Shown: one piece after another, positions 28,579 to 39,179 of the stretch
Layout: every line of letters starts with the position of its first letter
Position numbering within the stretch: the stretch's first letter is position 1
NCBI GenBank assembly: GCA_029237695.1
Contig: CM055279.1
Coordinates: 5,722,323-5,786,322, forward strand
DNA from: Conchocele bisecta
Lineage: Eukaryota > Mollusca > Bivalvia > Lucinida > Thyasiridae
Direction: 5' to 3'
DNA: 64,000 nucleotides
Translations under genes and position numbers: made by a program
The notes under the pieces: model-generated
What the model was told of the DNA's origin: nothing
Seen by the model: the letters and a program-made list of their open reading frames with translations, nothing else
Database searches by the model: none

Positions 28579-29215
28579 ATTAAATGGCAGAGAACTGTAA
28601 TTTGCTGAGTTTTGAGGTCTGTCAATTTACACCTACATGTACCTAGTGTTTGTTTTGTTGGTGAAACTTCTCGCTTTTCTTCAATGGTTTCCCACGTTTT
28701 AAAAACGGACAATAGAAATACTAGTCGGATGAGATAATTAAAATTTGTGAAGACCCAACATGTGTTTTGTAATCTGTTATTATCCTCCGCCCCCCATGAC
28801 AAAGTCGGAGGGATATATACTAAAGGCCAAAATAAAGTTCCACATATAATCTCAAATTATTATATATAATCTCCCATATATTACCTGTACAAGTACATGT
28901 TCAAGTACATGTACAAAGTGGGTGGTGGTTGGGCGAAGGAGACGGCGTAAATTAACGGTATGGGTTCCTCCTTATAGGAATCCCGATTTGCCTGGTTTGA
29001 CCGACCACCCACAATCTCAAATTAATAAAAGTACAAACTTTCATAATGAAATCAAATAAGTCTGACAATTCATTAATACCAATTAAGTATTAAAATAAAA
29101 AAGCTGAACAAAATGATGTAGATAATGTTCGTCCATGTACATGCAGTGGCAGGTGGGAGCATGTGATGGGTAATTTAATGATCGGGGTTCATCTTTACCG
29201 GAATTCCGAATGGAG
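28578..29215. other. Unassigned AT-rich spacer
   Basis: It contains alternating ACATGTACTTG/CAAGTACATG pieces (about 28886-28912, also 26620-26645) and otherwise nothing recognisable. Confidence 0.3.
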
Positions 29216-29216
29216 A

Positions 29217-29531
29217 CCTGTAGCCTATTTCATCAACATTGCAAAGTATACTTTAGTAGCAAAGTATACTTTGAGGGAGAAATTTTCAATTTTTTGAAAA
29301 ATTTATTAATTTTTATTATACTGAATTTATTACATTATCACAGCCATTTAATGGCTGTGATAATGTAATAAATTCAGTATAATAATTCTGCATACTTTTA
29401 ATCATGATATATATGCATTTGTTAGTTCTATATGAAATAATGCATTTCAGGAAAAATAAATGATTACTCCCTCAAAGTATACTTTGCTAGTAAAGTATAC
29501 TTTGCAATGTTGATGAAATAGGCTACTGGTT
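29217..29531. mobile_element. MITE family F, complete copy
   Basis: CTGTAGCCTATTTCATCAAC, then GCAAAGTATACTTTAGTAGC at the left, mirrored by GTTGATGAAATAGGCTACTG at the right. The central 36-bp-arm hairpin ends in ATTATCACAGCC / GGCTGTGATAAT. Confidence 0.9.
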
Positions 29532-30031
29532 TGCCCTCGCATACGTCTTTGGCATTTTGTATGTGACGGTTGAATCTGGTTATACCCCTTATGTGAGTAT
29601 TACGATTATTCGTAATCCAATTTTAGGGGATGGAGCCAAGTGACTTGTGGTATTGACCTGGCACTAGGTCGGTTATTCTAATTTCAGGGCTGAATATATT
29701 TTTTCTCTATGTAAATATTCCGTTCTGATTTTGGGTTTGCCCGACCTTACATGATCTTAGCTGTTGATAGGCCGTTAAACACTAATAAACATACGAAATA
29801 TTCATTATTGTCTTGTGGTGGTTGGTAGGAGCATGTGATGTGTAATTTAACGATGGCATTCATCCTTAACGGAATCTCGACCGGAGTTGTGGTTTGACCC
29901 TCGGGTACATTTTTGGCATTCTTGTATGTGAAAGTTTAATCTGGTTCTACCCCTTATAAGTGAAGGGGCCAAGTGACTTTGGCGGTGAAGTTATTCTAAT
30001 TTCGGGACTGAATATTTTTTATTTTTTTTTA
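29532..30031 (+). mobile_element. SINE fragments
   Basis: Two partial copies of the same SINE body occur (GGCATTTTGTATGTGACGGT with GACCTGGCACTAGGTCGG, then GGTACATTTTTGGCATTCTT). A tail CTTAGCTGTTGATAGGCCGT lies at about 29757-29790. The second copy is interrupted by the 478-bp element at 30044. Confidence 0.6.
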
Positions 30032-30533
30032 ATGTAAATATTCGCCCCGTGCAGGCACCGGGGCGGAATCAACTGATCCTGAGAATAGTGCTGCAGTAGC
30101 CATTGCTTGTCGTAAAAGGCGACTAAACTGGCTTAACGATTGGGTTCATACTTTCCGGAACCCACTATACCGGATTTGTCCCTCATGTACATTTTTGGCT
30201 TTCTTGTATGTGAGAGTTGAGTCAGGCTATGCCCCATATATAAAAGTAAGATTAGCGCTAATCCTATTACTTTTAGGGGATGGGATAAATGATGCTGGTG
30301 TGGCGAGGGCCTGGCACCAGATCAGGTTGTTCTAATTTCAGGACTGAATATATCTGAATATATATTTTGATTGTAAATATTGAGTTCTGAAGTTGGGATT
30401 TACCCCCCTCGGACAGGTGGATACGGGACACGACCCCGTTGACCCGTCTGCGTGTAGACTCGCTGAGGCTTGTACCTCTATGTCAGAAAAGCGAACGTTA
30501 AACCCTATTCACTCGCTCACTATGTAAATATTC
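30032..30533 (+). mobile_element. 478-bp SINE-like retroelement, copy 2, with target duplication
   Basis: The element is 30044-30521. The exact 12-bp duplication ATGTAAATATTC lies at 30032-30043 and 30522-30533. It inserted into an older SINE body of the same general family. It differs from copy 1 by few bases; one visible difference is a 10-bp TGAATATATC duplication near 30345. Confidence 0.92.
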
Positions 30534-31205
30534 CGTTCTGATTTTGCGATCCCCCCTATGCTTTAAATGACGCTAGCTGCTGATAGGCCATTAAACACCA
30601 ATAAGTCGATCAATAAACAATACATGTTTGGGCTGAAATCCGGCGACATTGATGGCCTCGGAAGATCATTCCCATTTGCCCTCACATACGTCTTTGGCAT
30701 TTTTTATGTGACAGTTGAATCTGAATCTTGAATTTTTTCTCGATGAAAATATTTAGTTCTGATTTTGAGATCCCCCCCCCCCCCCCCCCCCCAATGCAGC
30801 AGGTTAAAACGGGATCGAACCCGCTTGCCTGGCCTTACATGACCTTAGCTGTTGATAGGCCGTTACACACCAATAAACAAACATGCTATGGGTAATTTAA
30901 CGATCGGGATTCATCCTCACCGGTATCTCGAATGGAGACCTAGTTTGGACCTCAGGTACGTCTTTGGTTTTCTAGTATGTGAACGTTGAATCCCCTTATA
31001 TGAGTAATACGATTATTCCTAATCCTATTACTTTTAGGGGAAGGGGCCAAGTGGCTTTGGTCTGGTATGGACCTGGCACCAGGTCAGGATATTCTAATTT
31101 CAGGGCTGAATATATTGTTTCTCGATGCAGGTTGAATACGGGATCGAACCCGTTGGCCTGGCCTTACATGACATGTTGATAGGCCGTTAAGCACCAACAA
31201 CAAAA
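30534..31205 (+). mobile_element. Cluster of diverged SINE copies
   Basis: Three tails (CTGATAGGCCATTAAACACC at about 30581, TTGATAGGCCGTTACACACC at 30851, TTGATAGGCCGTTAAGCACC at 31174) each follow a body with GTATGTGACAGTTGAATC or GACCTGGCACCAGGTCAGG. A run of 22 C residues (30771-30792) separates two of them. The frame at 30979-31179 is not a gene. Confidence 0.65.
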
Positions 31206-31369
31206 ATAACAAAATTCTACCATGACTGACAACATGACGTTCCGCATTGGTGACACGGGACACATTTATATCGTACAGTATAAATACTATACATGTATTG
31301 TACAATCCCAGTTTGATTTATATTTAAAAGGAAACTTCGAGCATAGCGGTATGACTGACGAATGTATGT

Positions 31370-31434
31370 ACAGTGGAACATCTCTAAACCGGACACCCAT
31401 CCAGGGTGTCCGGTTTAGAGATGTTCCACTGTAA
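31370..31434. repeat. Family G terminal hairpin
   Basis: ACAGTGGAACATCTCTAAAC is mirrored by GTTTAGAGATGTTCCACTGT around CACCCATCCAGGGTG. It is immediately followed by the 131-bp tandem repeat. Confidence 0.85.
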
Positions 31435-31829
31435 TTCACTTCAACACATGCCCGTGTGCATTGCAATCATGAACACCGATACACATCTGGATATTTTACA
31501 GTGAAATCGGTCATTATTTAACAACGATGTCTCAAGGTTGTTGGTTTAGAGAGGTTCCACTGTAATTCACTTCAACACATGCCCGTGTGCATTGCAATCA
31601 TGGACACCGTTACACATCTGCGATATTTTACAGTGAAATCGGTCATAATTTAACAACGATGTCTCAAGGTTGTTGGTTTAGATATGTTCCACTGTAATTC
31701 ACTTCAACACATGCCCGTGTGCATTGCAATCATGAACACCGTTACACATCTGCGATATTTTACAGTGAAATCGGTCATAATTTAACAACGATGTCTCAAG
31801 GTTGTTGGTTTAGAGAGGTTCCACTGTAC
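31430..31829. repeat. 131-bp tandem repeat, 3 copies, containing a family G end
   Basis: Units start near TTCACTTCAACACATGCCCG at 31434, 31565 and 31697 (periods 131-132 bp). Each unit ends GGTTTAGAGAGGTTCCACTG, the family G terminus. The array therefore looks like an element body plus one terminus, amplified in tandem. Confidence 0.85.
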
Positions 31830-31974
31830 AACTTCCAAGGCCTCGCACAATCGTGTGACATTCAAGTATTCAATTAGTATATGATTTTAATCGTCTGTCT
31901 ATGCGTCCGTCCGTCCATCCATTGGGGCGTCCATCCATAAATGGGCGGGTAAATTTCTTATAACTTGTATTTTC

Positions 31975-32375
31975 CGTCAACAAGGTGTATGATCACGTGG
32001 TACTAACAACAACAACAAGTACCGATTCAAAGTACGTACTCTTTTATAGTGTCCTTATTACGTAACGGATTTTGATGAAATACGGCGCATCAAACACGTC
32101 TTGTTAAGCTTCATTTGGTGGTCTTTGTATTTTCGCCCACACTTCTGTCGTTTTTGCAAAGAATCGATTTCCGTGTCTCCGACACGGAAATATATTCTTC
32201 GCAAAAACGACATAAGTCTGTGCCAAACTCCATAGACCACCAAATGCAACTCATGAAGACGCGTTTGCTGCGCCATATTTCATCAAAATCCGTTGCATAT
32301 TAAAGAAAATACTTTCTTTGGAGTGGGCGACGTTGTTGTTGTTGTAACCACGTGATCATGCACATTGATCAAGGG
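31975..32375. repeat. About 390-bp imperfect palindrome
   Basis: GTGTATGATCACGTGGTACT at the left is mirrored by AACCACGTGATCATGCACAT at the right. Nested inside are GGATTTTGATGAAATACGGC / GCGCCATATTTCATCAAAAT, TTTGGTGGTCTTTGTA / ATAGACCACCAAATG, and a centre GATTTCCGTGTCTCCGACAC. ACAACAACAACAAG / GTTGTTGTTGTTGT runs lie between. Confidence 0.85.
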
Positions 32376-32447
32376 TGTTCTAAATATATACAATCATGTT
32401 TATTGCACACATGCATTCCCCCGATGCCTTAGACCGCTACACACAAC

Positions 32448-32645
32448 ACTTGTCATCTGCTGTTGGTTTTATATCTTGCCTTATTTCTCAATAAAAACAT
32501 GTTTTGACAGCACTTCTGAATCATTTCCAATGGAAATGATTATGAAGTGCTGTCAAAGCATGTTGTAAATTATTCTAAAGTGCCGTCAAAGTATGTTTTT
32601 GATGATAAAAATGGAAAATAGAAAATAAACAGCAGACGACAAAAA
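32448..32645. mobile_element. MITE family D copy
   Basis: TTGTCATCTGCTGTTGGTTT is mirrored by AACAGCAGACGACAA. The inner hairpin GACAGCACTTCTGAATCATT / AATGATTATGAAGTGCTGTC lies at 32506-32559. Confidence 0.85.
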
Positions 32646-32885
32646 ATTAAGATACGGTGTAAGTGTTAATAAATAGAATATTTTAGCTACGAATATGACA
32701 GATGTCAAAGATACCCCGAATGTTGCTGACAAGGAGGAAGAGCGATTTTACAAATTCCGTAACCTATTTAGAAGACTTGTTAATTAATGCCTTTGATCAC
32801 TGATTTACACATTTATTACATTATACAAATCAGTTTTATGTGTCGCTGTCATTCACGTGTCAATGCGTGTGGCATTTATAGATAT

Positions 32886-33090
32886 GGCTGTGACTGGAGA
32901 AATGGGGCTTATGGGATTTGTGACCAGTGTAGCTCCTGATCAAAGTTATGTATTTCTCGGTAGAAGCATGACTTCATTGATGGATTGGAGGGCAGTGCAG
33001 ATCCTGATCAGGCTGTGCGGACGCACCGACTGATTTGGATCTACACTGGTCGCAAAACCCATAAGCTCGATTTCACCAGTCACAGCCAAC
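32886..33090. mobile_element. MITE family E copy
   Basis: GGCTGTGACTGGAGAAATGG and GGCTTATGGGATTTGTGACC are mirrored by TCGCAAAACCCATAAGCTCG and ATTTCACCAGTCACAGCC. Complete ends. Confidence 0.88.
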
Positions 33091-33169
33091 CGCTAATGCA
33101 GCGACACATTTATGTACAAATGTATCAATTATAACACGGTGATCATTATGCATCGAAATCACATCATAA

Positions 33170-33410
33170 TCAAATAAAATGCCTTCAACATGCCCACCCA
33201 GTAGGCACAAACTGTTATTTATATCAGAGACATCATCTGAGACATTTTCTGGCAAAATAAACATTCATTCACCATTACCCCACGTATTGATTGGCCTTAT
33301 TACACATTTTATATCAGACATAAATTTGCACACTGATATCAGGTGCGATAACCGTGTTCCCCTTAAAATGTTAACGAATAAGCTCACTTTCTAAATACAT
33401 TATGTATGCT
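33170..33410. mobile_element. MITE family C, partial copy
   Basis: CAACATGCCCACCCAGTAGG, then ATCAGAGACATCATCTGAGA and GGCAAAATAAACATTCATTC, matching 63450-63640. The right half is absent. Confidence 0.75.
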
Positions 33411-33779
33411 CTTTTCTAGTAAAATGTCATGTGATTTCAACTATGTTTTCTTATACAATATGTACATGATACATGATGTATTTAAAAATTGAAAATAAAC
33501 CATTTAGTAAAAAAAAAAGAAAAAAAAAGTTAACGAACATTAATATTTATTGTTTAAATTACTCCAAACCCAAGCGCAATCAACTAACAATACACAACGC
33601 AAACAACAACAAAACCAGCCACAAACCGCAATCGGAATCGCTAATCATCCCGACTTTATAGGTCTGAGTAAGGAAGACTTAATGTTGGCAGTAAACCAAT
33701 GAGAACAATATCACCGCGGCACATCAAATAGGAAAAACCAAATCTACTCTGCTAATTCACTTCAGCACATCCCTGCCCT

Positions 33780-35171
33780 ATCAAATTACACCAGCACCCT
33801 ACATTAACGAAGGCAACCCCATTGACATCGGCATAACAATCCAACGACCGATTCGCTGCAATAAGTGTCAGAAATTTGGTCACATACAAAAAGCATGCAA
33901 AAACAACACAATAATATGCCCCATCTGCGCGTACAACCATTATTACAAAGACTGCACAAGCAAACACACCAGGGACAATTATTTCTGCAATAACTGTTAC
34001 GTGGCTGGTGTACAGGCTTGTGGACATCGGTCAAGTGATCCTTACTGCCCGATGCTACTTAAATACAAATACCATCTCGAACAAAAGAACAACACTAGGC
34101 AACTGGCACGCAACGCACTAAACGAACAAATAATGAACCCTGCAACAAAAACACTGCCTATTCGATTAGTCACCAACAACACACCTGTAAAACAACAAAC
34201 TACAAAACAGCCTCTAAAGAATCCAGCCCCACAAAAGGAAAACATAAAACAAACAAACCCCAAAGAAGAAAACATGCAAGGATACGTTTCTAAACAACAG
34301 CTCCTAGAACTAATTTCGGCTATTGAAATTGCAATTGAAAAACAATTAGGAGTAACCACCAATGGCATTATAGGACAAATAGCAGAACAATACTTAGGAC
34401 AAAATGTAACAACAACAACAATTCCAAGCACACCACCCACTGAAAAAATGCATACGTCACAGATGGACAGATCCCAATCAGAAACTTATATGCTAAACGT
34501 TTTAGGTAAACTGGCTAATGCGGACAAGGTAATAAAGACACTAAACAAATTTAAATCAATAAAACAATCGACCGCTAGCGGACAAAGTATTAAGCACTCT
34601 ACCAAGGAACTGGGGGGAAACAAATCAACACTAACACCCGAGCCCCTAATGTTTGATAGCAGCATGGACGACTCAGACCCAAATAAACTAATAGTCGTAA
34701 CATCAACCGAATCTATAGTCTCATCCCATTCACACACTAACAAGTATCTCCAATATTTCGACCATTAGTGAAGACATCACAACACTACAAGAAATAAACG
34801 ATAATGAGGACACACCAATAAACAAACAAACGTCAAGCAATAGTGTTTCCACATCAACACCCAATAACAGTCCAGCAGAAAAACGTACAACTATAGATTA
34901 TTCTAATATGCGTAAAACTATAACAGCAAATCGTAAATATAATACAAACTCCATAAAAGATACTCTAGCCGAAGTTGGCTCAAAAGTAAATACAGGCATT
35001 AAAAATCAGAATAAATTTACTAACAAGCAGAAGATAGGTAAAAACGTATTAAAATCAGTATCACCGTCAGCGGAACAACAACAACAGTGCAATTTCACAC
35101 TATTTAATGGTAATAAAGTCCTAAATTCACAGAAAAGGAGTCAGGCATATGCACCAAAAAGCTCACCCTAA
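33780..35171 (+). pseudogene. LINE ORF1 (zinc-knuckle RNA-binding protein), broken
   Basis: Three zinc-knuckle-like groups lie at about 33852-34055: CNKCQKFGHIQKAC (CX2CX4HX4C), CPICAYNHYYKDC, and CNNCYVAGVQACGHRSSDPY plus C. A Lys/Gln/Asn-rich region follows. The main open stretch ends at 34768. The reading continues in another frame (ISEDITTLQEINDNEDTP onward) to 35171, so there is a frameshift near 34750. Upstream of 33780 the frame carries stops, so the N-terminus is also damaged. Confidence 0.8.
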
Positions 35172-35189
35172 GCAAAACATATATATAAT

Positions 35190-38100
35190 AAATAAATATG
35201 GGTAGAAACAAAAACAGGAGAGCTTAACAATGTTCTAGAAAATAACGTAATGTCACCTGATGTAATATGCCTGTAAGAAATGTCAAAGCCTTCAGCACTC
35301 ACTGGATACAACCTCGTATCCTACGCAACCAATTCTTTCCATGGCAGTGGGGTAGGAATATACGCTAAAAATGGAATATCATGTGTAGAACTTAAAACAA
35401 ATCACCTTACAGAAAAAATAAATAACCTCTATTGTGGTATTAAGGTACTCAGCAATAAAGGAAACATTGATATATTAAATGTGTACATTGGCCCTGGTAA
35501 CCAATATCACGAACCTAAACTAAACAACCTCAATAAAATTATCACACAATTAAGCAATAAATCTCTAATATTGGGTGCCTTCAACGGGCACAACCCACTA
35601 TGGGACGTGCATTCCAATTTTAAGACAAACAAAGTAGGTGATGAAATAATACAATTTCTAGATAACACTGATTATGTAGTACTTAACAACGGAGCTGTAA
35701 CTTACGATACGTCACACATTTATTCAAGTAAAGGTATTGGAACAACACCCGACATAACATTAGCAACATCTGCTTTAGCCTCCTTGACCTCCTGGTCCGT
35801 CCATGACTCTACACTAGAAAGTGACCACTATCCGATAATTACTAAAGTTTCTACCCAATACCATAGAAGTACTCCAGCCACCATTCCTAAATGGAAGTTA
35901 GGTCATGCTAATTGGGAGCTATTCCAACAACTATGCACTAATAGACTACATACAGATAACAATCTAGATACAAAACAATACCACGATGAATTTGTGAGCA
36001 CCCTCTATAACATAAGTAAGGAGAGTATACCACATACAAGTGGTAAAGCTCATAATCGCCCAACCAATCCCTGGTGGACACCAGCTTGCACAGATGCCAT
36101 TAAAAACAGGGAGAACTGTCTGCGTAGATGGAAACAAGCACACAAATATCATACAACACTTAAACAAACTAGGCGAGAGGAATAGTTGAAAGCTAAGTCC
36201 CTCGCGACTGAAGTAATTAACGACGCAAAAAGTTGTGGTTGGGAGAAATTTATATCTGAAATAAATAACGACAAAACGAGTAAAGAATTATGGGACCAAT
36301 TTAATAGAATCAGAGGAAAAGCGATAAAGCCAATGTCTCCACTATTACATAACAATAGCAATGTGTACGACAACAAACAAAAAGCAGAGGTGCTCACAGA
36401 CCATTATACAACTATGTCAAGTGACAATAACCTTAATCCCGAATTCAAAACAGTTAAGGTTAAGAGAAACCCCGAAATTCAAACAAAAATAGATACTAAC
36501 ACGTTATGGCCAGAATCTAATGAGGTTGACTGCCTCAATCGGTGCTTCATTATGTCAGAACGAAAATATGCCCTTAAAAATAATAAAAACTCTGCACCAG
36601 GAGCAGACAAGATACATTACGCAATACTAAAGCATCTCCCAAAAAAATCTATGGAACAACTGCTTCTGGTGATAAATAAGTCCTGGGTAAATGGTACACT
36701 ACCTGATACCTGGAAAGAAGCTACCATCATCCCTATATTGAAACCAAAGAAGGAACCAACACTCCCGCCCGCATACAGACCCATTTCTCTAACACCAGCA
36801 ATATGTAAAATAATGGAAACGATGGTAGCTAACAGATTAAAACATCACTTAGAAACAAATCAGAAATTGAGCCCGACCCAATCAGGATTCCGAAATAACA
36901 GATCTACATTAGATCAACTCGCACGACTAGACACAATTATTAAAACAGCCATGATGGAAAAGAAAATGGTCGTTGCAGTATTCCTAGACTTAGAAAAAGC
37001 CTAATGTGGACGAAAGGTGCAATAGAACAACTCATCGAGAAGGGCATAAATAACAGAATGTTGTTGTGGCTTGACAACTTTCTGACGGGCAGAAAAATTA
37101 GAGTGAGAATAGGATCAGAACACTCCGAACTTCAAAATGTAGATAACGGTAGCCCCCAGGGCAGCGTAGTTAGTCCAACGCTGTTTAACATCATGATAGA
37201 TACATTGTATAACAAACTCAATGAGAACAACTCAATTACAACTATCAAAAATGATCTATCGCAATTTGCAGATGATAGCTCGATCTGGCATGTACATGCA
37301 GATCTCAATATAGCCTTGGGGGCTGTACAGACAACATTAGATAAAATCACAACATGGCAAAATAAATGGGGGTTTAAAATATCCCCACTAAAAACTGAGG
37401 CAGTCATCTTTCATAGAGGAGGACACTTATTCTATACAACCACAGAGCAACGGTATGCATATAAAGGAGATCAACAATACAAAATTAAAGAACTAGTTGT
37501 TAACAATCAGGCAATACCATACAAAAAATGCGCAAAGTTCCTAGGTATGTACTTGGACAATAGACTTACCTGGGGACCTCACATATCAGATCTAATTCAA
37601 CGTTGTAGGAAGGATCTAAATCTAATGAAACTAATCTCAGGTACATCTTATGGTGCAGACAAATCCTCCCTCCTACAACTATATAAAGAATTAATCCTGT
37701 CGAAGATGGACTACGGATGCATGCTATGCAAAAATGCTGCGGCTGCTCACCTGGATAAGTTATAATTAATTCAAAGAGCAGCGCTAAGGCTTGCCACGGG
37801 TGCCTATAAAACAACAAGAGCCGCAGTAATCGAAGTAGAAACAGCAGTGTTACCACTAGATTAAAGAAGGGAACAAACATTACTCAAATACTGGGTCCGA
37901 ACCAAACCCCATGGCGCTCACCTACCAATCAACGAACTAATACAACTCAAACCAGCATACAAATACAATATGATTAAACTAAAACGAGACGCAACCAATA
38001 CAGTCAATAATTATACCAATAAAAAAGCAAATATAAAAACGTGTTATGCAATGAATGCACTAACCTTAATAGAAGAATATGATTTGGGTGGATGCGAGAT

Positions 38101-39110
38101 GCAGCCATTCAAAACGAATATCCCGTATTATCTATTTGAAATTACAGCTCGATCTGATCTCACTGAAATTATAAAAGATAAAACTAAGAATCCAACCCTT
38201 AGCCTCAAACACGCAATGGAACATTTAGAACATAATTGGAAAGACAGCCTACACATCGATACGGACGGTAGCAAAAACCCAGAACTCGGTATCATCTCAG
38301 GTGCGTTTGTGGTCCCGGAACTAAATCACGTAGAACAATACAAACTGGCCCCCAATCTAACTGTATTTACTTCGGAACTTATTGCAATTGAAAAAGCCCT
38401 CATATTCAATCTAACTTTAAACAACTACAATAACACTGTAATCATAACAGACTCACTAAGCTCCATCCAAGCAATCAACACAGGCACGTCTAAAACGAGA
38501 CCTGACAAGGTCCATACCATTAAAATTCTTATAAGTAAACATATGGAACAAGGGAAAAATATTAATATAGACTGGGTACCCTCACATGTTGGAATACCTG
38601 GAAACGAAGAAGCCGACCGAGCGGCAAGCACAGCTCATTTTATAGGAACACAAGATAATACTCTGCCTACACACAGAGAATTATATTCAGTCATTAAACA
38701 CAAATTAAAATCAAAATGGCAAAAACGATGGGATAACATTCATAAGCATTACTATGGCGGGCACACATTTTAAGTCATGGTGCCTACCATACCAAATAAA
38801 TGTAAACAATACAGCAAGGATAGAATGTCAGATAAAATAATAACACGACTCAGAATAGGTAGAAACGGTATAAAGGCAAATCTCATTCACAGGGCAGCGA
38901 TATTGATGTAGCTTTGAATTGTAGTCAGTGCGACGAAGATGAAATAGAAGAACTGGACCACTATTTCTTCTTCTGCCCAGCGCATGAATTAGCAAGAGAA
39001 GATCTAGCCGCTGTCTGCTTAAAAATTAATTCCCCCCTAAAGAATGCGAAAATGAAATACACTTAGCTGTACTAAAATACATTAAGGCGACAGGGTACTG
39101 GAATAAAATA
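35190..39110 (+). pseudogene. LINE ORF2 (endonuclease-RT-RNase H), broken
   Basis: The endonuclease (about 35190-35880) shows PDVICL then a stop where a Q is usual, GAFNGHNPLW where the family has GDFN (the catalytic Asp reads Ala), and an intact SDHYPI. The RT (about 36590-37600) shows PPAYRPISLTPAICKIME, FRNNRSTLDQL, a frameshift within motif A (about 37003), GSPQGSVVSPTLFNIMID and FADDSSIW. RNase H (about 38250-38650) shows HIDTDGSK, SELIAIEKAL, ITDSLSSIQAI and WVPSHVGIPGNEEADRAAS. A C-terminal CSQCDED...HYFFFC motif lies at about 38920-38980. Stops are at about 35275, 36183, 37763, 37862 and 38771, plus the 37003 frameshift. Confidence 0.88.
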
Positions 39111-39179
39111 TAAACATGACACCGTTGCTCCATTAAAATTAAAAGCTGTCAAAAATAAATGATATAATGATTTTATTTT

